Of a stretch of DNA of 64,000 bases, positions 1 through 13,238 are shown piece after piece (the stretch's first letter is position 1; each line of letters opens with the position of its first letter). Below the pieces are notes generated by a model that worked only from the letters and a program-made list of their open reading frames with translations, was not told where the DNA came from and made no database searches. This DNA is from Osedax fenrisi (lineage: Eukaryota; Annelida; Polychaeta; Sabellida; Siboglinidae): assembly GCA_964019155.1 (NCBI GenBank), contig OZ025240.1:35880769-35944768 (forward strand), given 5' to 3'. The position numbers and the translations under genes are program-made.

Positions 1-1353
1 AGATAGATTATGTCATTGGTTTAATATAAATAAATTAAAATTGAATATTGAAAAAACTAAAATACTTCCTTATTTTAATACAAAAATTATAAATAATATA
101 AATTTAAATAATGCGAACATAGAAATAGTAGATAGGTATACGTTTTTAGATATTATATTAGATAGTAATTTAACATATTCGTTTCATATTATAAATTTGT
201 GTAATAAATTATCAAAAATTGTATATCTTTTTCGGAAGCTAAAATTTCTTAACATACGCAATTTAATTATATTATATAATTCACTATTTTTATCAAATAT
301 GTCATATGGAATAGAAATATGGGGTAATGTTTATGAAGATAGATTAAAAAAACTAGTATTAATACAAAAAAAAACAATTCGAATTATCAATAAAAATATG
401 ATAGACAAGTCTCAATTACCTCTGATTCGTTTATCACACACTAATAATATGTTTAAATATAATTCTATTTTAAAATTGAATGAACTCATATCTTTTAGAA
501 TAATATTATTTTTATATAACCTTTTACATAATAACTATAACATTAATCTAGATACATTTTTTATTTATAATAAAGACAAATCAAGATTTATTTTACCATT
601 AATGAAAACAACGAAATTTCAAAACACAATTTTTTTTAAAGGCCCAAAATACTATAATAATATAATGAGTAATAATATATTAAAATCTGAAAATATACAT
701 AATATACACAAATTAAAAAAAGTATTAAAGAATTACTTTTTAAATAAATATTAGTTTTTATATTTTAGCATTTTAATAATTTTTAATATTTTTAATCTTC
801 GTCAATTTTTAAAATTTTTATATTTAAAACTACTTGGGTATAATTATGTAAATGTATAATTTGGGTATATTTTTAACATTTTTATATTATTATATTTTTA
901 TCATTTTTTATTATTTTATTCGCACTTTTTTGTTATATAATTGTTTGCACAAGTTTTAAACATACTTTATTTTAATTTGTATATACTAAACCATTAGAAT
1001 AATTTTATGTTATTACATTTCAATAATTTTTTATTATTTTATTCGCAATTTTTGTTTTATATTTGTTTGCACAAGTTTTAAAACATTTTATTTTATTAGT
1101 TTATTTAATGGATTGATGAAACATGATGAAATACGCTGAGGGACATTATTTTTATTATTATTATTCTCTTTATATATATTTATTTACTCTTATTATATTG
1201 AATTCTAGTACACAAGTCTTATTATTATTGTATAAATGTCCCAAAGCTATTATATTCATATACTATGGAGGTATCGACTTAATAAAGCTACTTATAGCTT
1301 TCAATGATCCTCCTTAGACAATTGTCTATAAACTGATTTCATTCATTCATTCA
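1..1353 (+). mobile_element. CR1/Jockey-like LINE, 3' part
   Basis: The frame from 41 to 754 is the C-terminal region after the reverse transcriptase: YTFLDIILDSNLTYSFH…, then YGIEIWGN and IRIINKNM…KGPKYYN. These are the motifs that follow the YADD block in CR1/L2/Jockey-type LINEs. The element enters from the left edge. A long 3' UTR ends in AGACAATTGTCT and a (CATT)n tail at about 1336-1353. Related to, but a different subfamily from, the copy at 5036-8070. Confidence 0.75.
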
Positions 1354-1480
1354 CATGTAGAGATAGTGAGAGGGTGACATCCTCCGGATATATTTGATGA
1401 TATATTTATATATAACACAAATAATATAAGTAATTTTTTTTATGAATGTTTATTTTAAAATATTCCTAATTGTGAATGAA
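1354..1480 (+). repeat. Dispersed repeat E
   Basis: The stretch from TAGAGATAGTGAGAGG to about 1470 matches the reverse complement of 12265-12400, including GACATCMTCC and the run ATATAACACAAATA. Unit boundaries are unknown. It starts right where the LINE tail ends. Confidence 0.6.
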
Positions 1481-1995
1481 ACATCATAAATATATTCAAA
1501 TATTATTGATTTCGTAATATTATATATTTATTTTAGTTTAATAAAGAGATAATATCTTTATAATGTTATTAACTTAAATTATAATAGTATTAACTTAACT
1601 TAAATTATTAAGGTATTAACTTAACTTAAATTTAATTAAATTGTGCATATATGCAATGGTATTTTTTCTATGAGAGCATAATTTAAATATATATTTCATA
1701 AATAGTATTAATATTTTTTCCAAATAAATTGTCGGAAACATTCTTTGATGATCATAATAATAATAATAGTAGTAGGATAGGTATATATATATATAGAGCT
1801 AGAGATAAACTGTATAGCTATATAGAAAATCATTTTATAACAAAGATTATGCGAAGAAAATATATATGTAAGGGAGCGTCAGGTAATGACGCCATAGTTT
1901 TGTTATATCGCTATAACTTTTTAATAATAATTAATTTTGAATGAAAAATTGAGAAAATATTAGTGCAAATAAAATATCTATTTAGAAAAGTATAT

Positions 1996-2047
<52 letters not shown>

Positions 2048-2490
2048 CCTATATATTGCCTATATATAGTGTGTATTGATTGCACGATACCAATTTGAAC
2101 CACTACCCTACATGCTGGTAGGGTAATAATCCTGATAATTAAATAATAATTAAACATTTAGAAATATAACATATATATGAAAACCAATTATAAAAATAAA
2201 TCTATAATCTATTATCTAATTAGATGGCATATATAAGATGCATTATGTACATCTTAATAAGTAGGTACCTTTACATAATATCTTGTTAATAGTGACAAAT
2301 AAATAATTAAAACTTACTTTATATATATATATATATGTATACACATATTTCATAAATAATTAGTTGTCCTATACAGTATACTATATGTTAATATTAGTTA
2401 TAATAACTAGTTATTATTTAATAAATACGTATACGTATATCCCCTATAGGGGAATATTTGATAACAATATATTCAACTAATTTAATTATT
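1480..2490. other. A+T-rich intergenic sequence
   Basis: No supported gene. A (TA)n microsatellite occupies about 1998-2045. A short frame at 1729-1944 has no recognisable product. Confidence 0.6.
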
Positions 2491-2497
2491 TACTTAC

Positions 2498-2665
2498 CAC
2501 AAAATTCGAAAGATTTTCTATGTAGAAGCTAGATTTCCGAGCAGCATCTGACCCTTGATTATGTAATATATCACGTGACAGATCTTCAGGTGTCCACCTT
2601 CCAGATTCTTCCAACTGACCACTGTCCGTATCTTTGTAACTCACTGACTCGATATATGTGTACAT
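2498..2665 (-). CDS. Putative first coding exon, unknown protein
   Basis: Minus-strand ATG at 2665 followed by 56 codons ending exactly at donor GTAAGTA (2497-2491). Reads MYTYIESVSYKDTDSGQLEE, SGRWTPEDLSRDILHNQGSD, then AARKSSFYIENLSNFV: soluble, acidic and helical. Composition is clearly less A+T-rich than its flanks. No further exon of this gene was recognised below 2490, so the gene probably leaves the window. Family not recognised. Confidence 0.55.
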
Positions 2666-2669
2666 TTCG

Positions 2670-3079
2670 GTAATAATTATTACTGTTTAATACTATCATA
2701 ATAAAGTTGCCTTTATATACTAATTCTAATGTATAGTGATTTCTATAAACCAATCAGAATAAGCCCTCGTTCATTTATTAATTGCACTTATATTATCAAA
2801 GTTACCTATGCAAATACTTCCATAATAGTAAAAGTATTGTCAAGACAAGTCACGGTGTAAAATAACCATTACAATTAAGTATGTATCTATATTTACATCA
2901 AAGGAATACTAGTTGACTTTGTTATAAATACAAAGATTTATTTATAAATATGTTCATACAAGTGAAGGACATCAAAGAATCTCAAAAGGAAATATCTTAA
3001 TATGGAATGTGCAGGAATGTGCTTAATTACATAACCAACATATATTGTTATGTATGAATTAATACATTGATATATATAT

Positions 3080-3178
<99 letters not shown>

Positions 3179-3960
3179 ATTCAGCAGGCGACAGCATAGA
3201 AAAGATAATTATCTTCATCTGAAGCCTTTTAGAGGAAACAATAATATAATGAATTTAATAATTCACATGATATATATATATATACAACTTTCTTCTAATA
3301 AATATTATTATTATTATTATTATTATATTGTATACATTCATACCAAACACACACTTATATTTTACATTGTGTAGTGAAGTAGGGAGTTATACTACCAGGT
3401 AGTTCTCCCTGGTACAACTAGAAAAGACATAGGACGTTGCTACTAATAGGCAAAGAGCCTACACAAGGCAAATAATTGGATCAATAATATATAGTATTTT
3501 TCTAAAAATAATAATTTAATAAAACTTGTGTCTCCACATGTGTATACAAACGTGTTATCGATAGTTATTCTATGTTAATTAAACTGTGTATATATGTATA
3601 ATAACCAATGCAGGTAATACTATTTTTTTTAAATAAATACTATTTCTTTATATCTTAGATTTTTAGTAATATGTTGAAATCATAGATTTAGAGTACCAGT
3701 GGTACTCTAAATCTATGGTTGAAATACAACATTATATACATTTATTATGAAAATACGGAAATACTTGATTAATTTTAACTACAAAAATATGTTAATTTAA
3801 TATATAAATTAAATAATTAATTAATATATAATATTTATCAGTTTATTATTAAGTAGAATGTTATAATTATTTTATTTATTATAATCTATATTTATATTAA
3901 AATATTTTATGTAGTATTTATTTATTGAAATATGATACTATTTTGAATTAAAAATTAAAT
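2670..3960. other. A+T-rich intergenic sequence with one hairpin
   Basis: Two adjoining (TA)n blocks at about 3088-3173 and a perfect 37-base hairpin at 3681-3717; otherwise nothing recognised. The region upstream of the exon at 2498-2665 lacks clear promoter motifs. Confidence 0.5.
3681..3717. repeat. Perfect 37-base palindrome
   Basis: Eighteen-base arms CATAGATTTAGAGTACCA and TGGTACTCTAAATCTATG around a single G. No mismatch. Confidence 0.95.
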
Positions 3961-4400
3961 ATAATTATTGATTGATAATTTATTTAAGTAAATACATAGT
4001 CGAAAATATAATCGAAAATAGAAAGTATAAATATTTGCTAACGATAACATACGTTATAGAAATAAACAAAGAATAATACGAAATAAAAAAATTAAAGAAA
4101 TTAAAACATTTTACAGTTACCGTATAAATAAACGAAAAACAATCGAAAGTAGAAATAAATCATATAGTAAAAATAAACAAAAATTATCAAAATATAAATA
4201 AAAGATAGCGTAAAAATAATCGAAAATAGAAATAAAATATATTATTTTGTACGTGGCATCGAAATATTCAATTTCTACTTTAACTTTATAGAATTATTCT
4301 TATCTTTGTACCCTGTATTAATAGTTATATAGTTTAATATATAAATGATAAATTTTAAATATATTATAAACAGAACATGTTAAAAATCAAATAAAACAAT
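3960..4400 (+). repeat. Dispersed repeat D (copy 1)
   Basis: Two blocks, 3962-4090 (TTTGCTAACGATAACATACG inside) and 4085-4390 (GAAAATAGAAATAAA…, TCTTATCTTTGTACC inside). Both recur at 11850-12290, but there the second block is inverted and placed first. Part of the first block recurs at 40690-40790. Confidence 0.65.
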
Positions 4401-5035
4401 ACTAGAATGATAATTATTAAAATTAATTAAGTATAATATTACGAATAATAATTAAAATCACATTTTTTCCAGATTTATATAATATATTATATACTTTATA
4501 AAATAAATATAACTTGTAATATATAATTGTCAATATTTGAATACGAATAATCATTTTGTAAAATGTACGTACACTTTTTTTTTAAATATACATTATTTTC
4601 ACAGTTTATTAAAAACATCCGGGACTCATGAGGGTGATTTTATATGGAGTGTTATATCTTTGCTCAGCAACATATTTGATATATATATATTTATATAGTT
4701 TATTCAGTTAATACATATAGAATGATCATTAATCAATATATGATGTAATACATTGACATTATCATTATCACATATCACCTAAACCCTTATACAACTATAG
4801 TATACTATGGTTTACAATCTAATTATTTGTAGATTATATTTAGTATATATGTGCATACTTTAATAAATAGAATATTTAATAATGTATTTTAATTTACTTG
4901 TTTATTATGATACATTTATAATATTTTGTTTATTTTAACGAAAAACTAAATTTTATAAATATAGAAAAAAAGATAACATTTTTAAATAGCATAGTAACAT
5001 AAGTTACTATATTAAAATATGTGTACTTATTATAG

Positions 5036-8000
5036 ATAGATAGATAGATAGATATATTTTATTGGATTCATTAATGTCGTTCTTTTTTTTTCATTTATTA
5101 TTATTTTTCGTTTCTTTCTTCGTTTCCAAATGGCTTCAAAATAAGACCTTGATCTTTTCGGGTTGTTGCCAGTGATTTATTCATACATGGGACAGGAACA
5201 GTGATTGTTTAATCATAATAGTTAGCTATATATTTCGTATTTACATAAAAGATAATAATAAATAAATAAAATACAGTAGATAGACAACATTTTACATTAA
5301 CAAAAATCAAAATCAAAATAATAATAACAAAAATAATTCATACATACATATATATTTGATATAGATTTTTTATTTTATTTATTTTTAAGTTTTTTTTATA
5401 TGTTAATTTTATTAAATTAATTTTAAATTCATTAATTTTTTAATTTATCTATAATATAATTCATCATTGATTAACATATTTTTTACTCTTTTCTTGAACA
5501 AATTTTCATTTTTTATATTTTGTATATTTGTTGGAAGTAAGTTCTAAAGTTTTGGACCTTTTATCAGTAAACTATTTATTGTTCTTGTTGATTTTGAAAT
5601 TGGTATAGTATACGTTTTATTTGTTCGTAGAGTATATTTATTATTATTTTTTTTGTGTATTTTAGTTAAATTTGTTGGTAATTGATTATAATATTGTTTA
5701 TGCATATATATTAGTGTATTATAATAGGTTAGCTTATCTAATCTAAGTATTTTATTTGATGTGAATAATTCTTTTGTATGATCTCGAAATTGTCTTTTAT
5801 TTATTATTCTTAAGGTTTTATTTTGAATAATTGTTGTATTTAGGGTATTATTTGAGAATGTATTTCCTCAAAGTATATTTCCATAGTTTAAGTATGGTAG
5901 GAAAATACTATTATATATAATTATCAATGAATTTGTTTTAATGAATTTGCTCAATTTTGAGATTAAAAATTGAATTTGGGAGAGTTTGTTATTTAATTTA
6001 ATAATATGATTTTTAAAATCAAGTTTGCTATCAAGAATTATACCAAGATATTTATAATTATATACGTTATTTATTAATGTATCATTTAATGAAATAATAT
6101 TGTTTGGATATTTATTTGAGTTGAAATTTATCATTTCTGTTTTACTAATATTGAGTTTTAACTTATTATATTTATACCATTTTTCTATTTTTATTAAGGT
6201 TTTTTTAATTAAATTTGTTAGTTCTATATTATTATCTGCTGTAAAAGTTATAGCAGTATCATCTGCATATACTGTAAATTTTACATTATTATCTTCTAAA
6301 TATAATGGTAGATCATTGACATAAATTATGAATAGTAAAGGGCCTAGTATGGAGCCTTGGGGTACACCGATATCATTAGTTATAATATCAGATTCTGTAA
6401 TGTTAACTTTAACTAGTTGAGTTCTATTATGTAAATAGTTTTTTATCAGTTTAAGAGGAATCCCTCTAATTCCATATTTATCTAATTTGCTAATTATAAT
6501 AGAATGCTCAATAGTATCAAAGGCTTTACTTAAATCTAAAAATAATGTATTTATTGCTTTATTTTCTTTTTTATTTTCCATTATATGGTTGTAAATATCT
6601 AGTGTAGCTTGAGTGGTATTATGTTTTTTAATGAAACCATATTGAGTAGTATTTATTATGTTATTATTTTGTATGAATTGCATTAGTCTATTATATATTA
6701 TTTTTTCTAGTATTTTCGATAGTTGACTTAAAATTGATATTGGTCTATAGTTAGATATAATATTGATATTATTTTTTTTATGAATTGGTTTAATGGAGGA
6801 TAGTTTCATTTTTAAGGGAAAAGTTCCTGACGATAAATATAGATTTAAAATATGGTTTAATGGAAGGTCAATGTAATCTTTTGAAATTTTTAACAATTTA
6901 ATGTTTAGATAATCAGTGTCTAGAGAAGTCTTTGATTTATTATTTTGTATAATAGAATTTATCTCATGTGTTGATGTGGGTTGAAGATATATTGATTTAG
7001 ATATTGGTGTAATGTTAATTGGGTTGATGTTATTTATGGGAGAGGTGAATTGATTATTTATGGATTGACTTGTATTTATAAAATAAGAGTTAAATGCATT
7101 TGCTATTTGTTTATCATTATTGAATTTATTTTCGAATTCATCTATTATATAATTTGGAGATTGTTTAATTTGCTGTTTATTTATGAGGTTATTTATTAAA
7201 TTCCAATTTTCTTTAGTAGATATACTATTTTTTATTTTACTATCTATATATGATTGCTTTGCTTTTTTAATATTTAAGGTTAATTGATTTCTTAATTGTT
7301 TGTAGTTATATAAGTTGATTTCATTTTTATTATCTAAGTAAAGTTTATATAGTTTATACTTTTTATTAATGTCTCTTTTTATTTTATTTGTTATCCAATT
7401 TTTTGAAAGAATATTTGAAGATATTTTATTTGTAAGTAGTGGGATAAATTGGTTAATTATTGATGTATATATGGTATAAAATTTGTTGTACGAGTTTTCA
7501 GCATCATTGTCTTCGAGGACCGAATCCCAATTCGTATTTTTCAGTGCATTAATAAGTCTTTTAGTATTATTTATTGTTATTTTCCTTGTTTTAATTTCAT
7601 TTGAGTTATTTCGTATTTTGGTTTTTATTTTAATTATTGTATATATTGGGAGGTGGTCTGTCAAGTCTTCTAAGAGTATTCCACTATTATAAATATTTGT
7701 TTTGTTTATATTAGTGTAAATTTGATCTATAGTTGAAGTGTTACTTTTATTGAATTGGGGTCTAGTGTTTTGAAGAATTTGAGGCGTTAGTCCTAATTGA
7801 TTTATTAAAATGTTTAATTGAGATGGGTTGGGATCATTTGTTATGATATTAAAATCACCCATAATTATTAAATCGTGTGAAATATATTTATGAAATTTAC
7901 TATATAACATATTTATAAAATCTGCAGTTTTATTGAAAGGGCTATTAGTAACTTTAATAAAACATTAGTATCAAATAGTATCAAATTATATTTGTTATAA

Positions 8001-8070
8001 AAGGAAATATCTGTAGAAATGTGTTTATGAATATTACCATGCATGATAAACCATGGTAAATCCGCATATA
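5036..8070 (-). mobile_element. CR1/Jockey-like LINE, 5'-truncated and decayed
   Basis: Minus-strand frame 7910-5868 encodes the end of the AP-type endonuclease (LIIMGDFNII; STIDQIYTN; DHLPIYT) and the whole reverse transcriptase. RT motifs: YRPISILSQLSKILEKI, TTQYGF, LFLDLSKAFDTIEH, GVPQGSILGPLLFIIYVNDL, FTVYADDTAITF with the catalytic YADD, then YKYLGIILD. The frame continues to about 5450 after an in-frame TGA at 5868-5870, where related elements have Trp (NYGNIL-stop-GN), and after a second stop. Upstream the same frame runs to about 8060 with two stops. The 3' tail is (TATC)n at 5034-5056. Confidence 0.88.
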
Positions 8071-8355
8071 TTGTTATGTATTGTCATCTATTGTTAATGT
8101 ATCGATTTATTAGATCATAACATAGTTTATTGAGAATATTAACTTCAGTAACCATTGCATACAATATGATGATGATGATGATATACGTTTTATTTCGTAC
8201 TAAAATAGTGATATGTATATTACGAATGTAGACAGCGAATGGTCAATGTGGGACCATTAGGACCTATTCCTATAGGAAGGATAACTATATATAGGACCAT
8301 TCGATCCCTTCACTCCATATAATAATTAACCATGTAACTTTAATAATTACCCATT

Positions 8356-8400
<45 letters not shown>

Positions 8401-8923
8401 ATATTGTTTGCCTATCCCTATATCGATTCAATATATATATTCGATAAGTAATTCAGTGTTTACATTTCATGAAGTGATATTTTAATATTTCAATAATCAT
8501 TTTTATTATTAACCTAGTATGCATAATATCATAAACCAATATTTCCATATGTAATCACAATTATATACCAATATATTGATGATCTATAGAGTGTATATGC
8601 ATATACATGTATATATATATTATATATTTTTATTAAAATCATTAAATATCTATAGATTACACATTATAATAATTCATTACATACCAGAATATACTCAAAC
8701 AATAAGTTATTTACTAATCTATAAATAATATACAACAATCTATCTTTGCTATAGCACTATAGCACTATAGGTAGATAGTATAATAGATAGTTACGTCTAT
8801 AGACATAACTATCTAGCAGAATATAGATTGTGGTATATTATTGAAATATATGTTAAGAATTTAAATACTTGAACATTACTTGAAGTTAAATAATATTCAA
8901 ATTGTGATTAACAAAAGAAATAG

Positions 8924-9017
8924 GTATACGTCATGGGTTAATGAAACGCGTTATCGTGTGCTATTGTTGCTTCTTGTCATTCTATATGTTATGTATTATC
9001 TTACATTATTAATTTAA
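8924..9017 (+). CDS. Possible terminal exon with membrane anchor
   Basis: After AAATAG the frame reads YTSWVNETRYRVLLLLLVIL, then YVMYYLTLLI and TAA: a possible N-glycosylation site followed by a C-terminal membrane helix. An overlapping ATG frame (MKRVIVCYCCFLSFYML) is also hydrophobic. No partner exon was found; chance is possible. Confidence 0.2.
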
Positions 9018-9669
9018 TAAGACGCGAACCTATAGGTATAATACTATAGTATTAATATAAATGTAAAGAAAATATCATAATGTATATATATATACATATA
9101 TATATACAAATATGTTGTTAATAATAAATACGTATTCTATAAATTATTAATAACAGTGTTTATAACAATAACAAACATAATAAACAACAACAACTTTTTT
9201 TATTTAAAATAATATATAGAAATTAAAAATTAAATCTAGACTATAATAATAATATAATCATTAATAACATACCTAATTTAGCAACTTAAAAATTAAGATA
9301 TGCTTACTATAGTACATTTGTTTACTAAAATTTAATATATATATATCATTAGTGAAAATACAAACACACTATAGTGTATATACCAATTATTAATCCATAT
9401 TTAAATTACGAATTTAATAATATTAATCAGTGGGTTATATCAATACCTCCTATAACCTCGGTTATAGGAGGTATTGGTTATATATTATACTTAATTTTAA
9501 TTAGGTATATAGTATACATAGTAATTATTAGTATTTATATTAAACAAATAAATAACATATTTTTCGAGCTGATCTAATAAAATAATAATACATTATATAA
9601 TATATTCACTGATATATAATTATATATATATAATATATATACATATATATAAATATATATATATATATT

Positions 9670-9726
<57 letters not shown>

Positions 9727-10276
9727 ATGTATGTATGTATGTGTGTGTGTGTGTGACTTAAATCGTACAAGGAAAAATGGTGATATCAGTGTGAGCATAT
9801 TGAGATTGTTATTGTATAAGTTATTCATTATAAATTATAATTATATAATTATATGATATCATTAACATAAATTGAAGTAATGAATACGAATAACACTGGT
9901 CGTTCTATTCGCATAACTATTTATCATATTATTAATAAACTTATTAATTAATAATTAATAAACTTTATGGTTTAGTATTTTATTAAAACTATAAATATAT
10001 GCTCGCTTGCAGATTGAAAGCATAGCTATAGGTACTACTAGGTACGTTACAACTATGGGTTAAATTACACATATATAAAGTTAGAGTAGGTATGTCATTT
10101 GTAGTCGTTGAAATATACAAAAATTGTCTTTAATATACTAATTGTTATTTTTTACATGGTGTTCCCATAGGCATCTAAGGGGCGAAGTATAGATTTATTG
10201 TTTACCGGTAAAATACAAATCTATAGGGCGAATCCTTTATTTATTGAATAATATTGATATTACATTACATCTATAG
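9018..10276. other. A+T-rich sequence
   Basis: Holds a long (TA)n/(TG)n microsatellite at about 9640-9752 and the hairpin at 9441-9476. No gene seen. Confidence 0.5.
9441..9476. repeat. Perfect hairpin
   Basis: Seventeen-base arms CAATACCTCCTATAACC and its exact complement around TC. Confidence 0.9.
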
Positions 10277-10407
10277 GCAATTTGATAAAGATAAATCTGG
10301 AAGATTGGATTACTCAGAATTAAAATCATATCCAAAAGCTTTAGGTTATGACTTCCCATTGATGGAAGATGGAGACAAAAATGAAATATTCGAAACTATC
10401 CTAATCG
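10277..10407 (+). CDS. EF-hand exon, alpha-spectrin/alpha-actinin-like
   Basis: Acceptor TCTATAG, donor GTTTGT. Reads QFDKDKSGRLDYSELKSYPK, then ALGYDFPLMEDG and EIFETILI. DKDKSGRLDYSE is a full EF-hand loop with acidic or polar residues at positions 1, 3, 5, 9 and 12. The F-DKDKSGRL..eLKS..-LGYD-P framework is that of the first C-terminal EF-hand of alpha-spectrin. The partner EF-hand (normally VDPNRDG) was not found in phase. A weak VDKSRISS follows an excellent acceptor at 16044 but is out of frame. May be a pseudogene piece or a small EF-hand protein. Confidence 0.45.
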
Positions 10408-10440
10408 GTTTGTAATTAATTCGTAATAATAATATAGGTA

Positions 10441-10809
10441 GGGGAAAGTAATCGAATACGGACAGTGCCCGAATACGGATACTCTCTGTATCTCAGAAAC
10501 CATAAATCCTACAAAAAAATTTTAAAAATGTATTAATAAAATATTCATAATTATATAAATAGTCTAAAAAAGTATTTTTTATATTTTAATTATCAAAATT
10601 TAATTATCTAAATATTGCTGATATATTCAATATACTGATTTTTTTATTACGTTTTTAAATTTATGAAAAAAAAGACTATAAAGAATATACAAATGTATCT
10701 ATATAAAATATAACACTATATTATTAAAAAATAAAGCATTCTAAAATTATATGTGTAATTTTTATATTTGTTATCAAGTATTCATTAAGTTATAAGCATA
10801 TATCTAGAG

Positions 10810-10858
<49 letters not shown>

Positions 10859-11180
10859 GTAATTTATAAGTCCCTAATACGGACACTCTAGATGTCTTAA
10901 TACGGACACCCTATAACCAATCAGCGCGCAGCGTATGAGCTATTCCGATATTCATAAAAATCGTGTGCGTTATAATATTAATACCACCAATAAAGCTACA
11001 TCTAAAATTTGTATTATTTAGATACTTAAATTGTAAAATTAATTTAAAAATAATAAAAATAAATAAATTATTAACTAATTAAATTAGAATAAATTGTTCA
11101 TAAAATTAATTATAAATAATGTAATTGTAATTTATCTGATTGATTCATCAATAATATATAGTTTATATAATATATAATAT
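10441..11180 (+). mobile_element. Family A TIR element, right part lost
   Basis: Begins TAGGGGAAAGTAATCG with ladder motifs GAATACGGACAG and GAATACGGATAC followed by TATCTCAGAAACCAT. An internal pair at 10874-10911 precedes CCAATCAGCGCG. Colinear with the 25558 copy until about 11176, then diverges. A (TA)n run lies at 10815-10856. Confidence 0.75.
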
Positions 11181-11654
11181 AGTAATTTGGTCATGGACCG
11201 TATTACTAACATTAGGTATACCTTTTATTAGGCTATAGCCTGTATTGCAAACATTTGATAAACCCGTGCGTTTTTAATTAATCTTTCCAATGGTGCTTTG
11301 AAATATTTAATTAATGATAGATTTATTAACGAAAATGATGGATAAATAAATTATTATTTATTAAATTTTCATTTGTAAATTAATTTTTGATATAATGAAT
11401 AATATTAGAATTATGAATTAATTTATTAAAATACAAAATACGCATTATTAATAGAAATATGAATAAATCTTGTAGGTGATAAATGGATTTTCATACGTAT
11501 AATTAACTACAAATTATTCCTAATACGCGTTTTAAACGTCAACAATTAATAATCTATAAATAAATTATAAAGTAGTACAAAATGGTGCTATAAAATATTA
11601 TTTATATTTATTTCTAAACTGATTTCATAAATAATTATTGACAGATACTAAATA

Positions 11655-11760
11655 ACATAAGAGGTAATCCTAACACGGACACTTTAACAATAAATGGCCT
11701 TAACATTAATCAAATTTCAAATGTATTATACAATTAAAATATAAAATTAATAATGTACCA
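11655..11760 (-). mobile_element. Family A terminal fragment, opposite orientation
   Basis: TAACACGGACACTTTAACAA and following bases match the other terminus of family A as seen at 14992-15030. It lacks the GGGGAAAGT tip and faces the wrong way to belong to the element at 10441. Confidence 0.55.
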
Positions 11761-11849
11761 CCTACTTTATTGCAGATTTCGATAAGTATTATAATACTGT
11801 ATACATTATTTGTTTATCTCATTATAATATTGGTTTAATTGATTTTTGA

Positions 11850-12290
11850 CATGTTCTGTTTATAATATATTTAAAATTTATCATTTAAATATTAAACTAT
11901 ATAACTAATAATTTATTACTAATACAGGTACAAAGATAAGAAGAATTTTATAAAGTTAAAGTAGAAATTGTATATTTCGATGCCACTTACAAAATAATGT
12001 ATTTTATTTCTATTTTCGATTATTTTTACGCTATCTTTTATTTATATTTTTATCATTTTTCGTTTATTTTCGTCTACTTTCGATTGTTTTTCGTTTATTT
12101 TTTCGGTAACTGTAAAACGTTTTAATTTCTTTAATTTTTTAATTTAGTATTGATTGATAATTTATTTAAGCAAATACATAGCCGAAATTATAATCGAAAG
12201 TATAAAGTATAGATATTTGCTAACGATAACATACGTTATAGAAATAAACAAAGAATAATACGAAATTAAAAAAATTATAATATTAAAATA
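11850..12290 (+). repeat. Dispersed repeat D (copy 2, rearranged)
   Basis: 11856-12130 is the reverse complement of 4085-4390, while 12138-12290 matches 3962-4095 directly. One copy therefore carries an internal inversion or joins two insertions. Confidence 0.65.
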
Positions 12291-12402
12291 AACATTCATA
12301 AAAACAATTACTTATATATTTGTGTTATATTTAAATATATCATATCAAGGATGTCAGGATGATGTCATCCTCTCACTATCTCTACAGGTGTTACTTTTGT
12401 GT
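12265..12402 (-). repeat. Dispersed repeat E (copy 2)
   Basis: Reverse complement of 1360-1475; ends at CCTCTCACTATCTCTA. Confidence 0.6.
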
Positions 12403-12432
12403 AGTCCCAACCCGGGTCCCAACTACATTATT

Positions 12433-12760
12433 ATATTTGAATAATAACTTTTTTTAAATTATTGTAAATACTTAATTAATTAAAAGAAAACTTAACACTG
12501 CACACAATATTGTAGATAAATAAAATGTTTATAACTATTATAAAAATAATTTTATTTGAATAACTATTAACCAATATATCTTAATCATAGCAAACCATAT
12601 GATTACCTATTACCGACCCCCTAAATTACCCTAATACCGACCCCATATGATTCATAATATCCAATTAAAATAGATCTGTATTCTACGTATTTTAATTTAA
12701 AATATGTCGTAAGTTGATTGTGTATTATTGATATAGATTTAGGATACATTATTCCAGTTG

Positions 12761-12795
<35 letters not shown>

Positions 12796-13238
12796 ATTAA
12801 TAAATAAATATTAAATAATAATATACACTATTTTAATATGATTACTATAAAGTTTAAATTTAACATTACTATTACTAAACATAAATTCTATAAAAAATAA
12901 ATTGTGTGCATGTTATAATTAATTATATTTATATATATCTACTATTTTTATTGGATAGTATATATACTATAGTATTATATGTTATTATATACTATAGTAT
13001 ATTATAATACTACAATTATTTATACCACCATTATTTTAGGGGGTCGGTATTAGGCACATGTATCCAATTACCGACCCCCTGTTTATTCTTGTAAATATAA
13101 TTATATCAAAAAATTAAAATAGACACATTATACATTGTCATAATATTACCCTAATAATATAATTTCAAATAAATATATTTAAATTGAATAAGTTATTACA
13201 AATAATCATTTAGGGGTCGGTAATCGGAGACTTTCCCC
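12433..13238 (+). mobile_element. Family B TIR element, left end missing
   Basis: Colinear with 56327-57068: ladder motifs CTATTACCGACCCCC and TAATACCGACCCC (12606-12643), then TATCCAATTAAAA, a central motif cluster (13037-13081), and terminal TAGGGGTCGGTAATCGGAGA before CTTTCCCC. The first roughly 210 bases of the family are absent. Confidence 0.8.
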
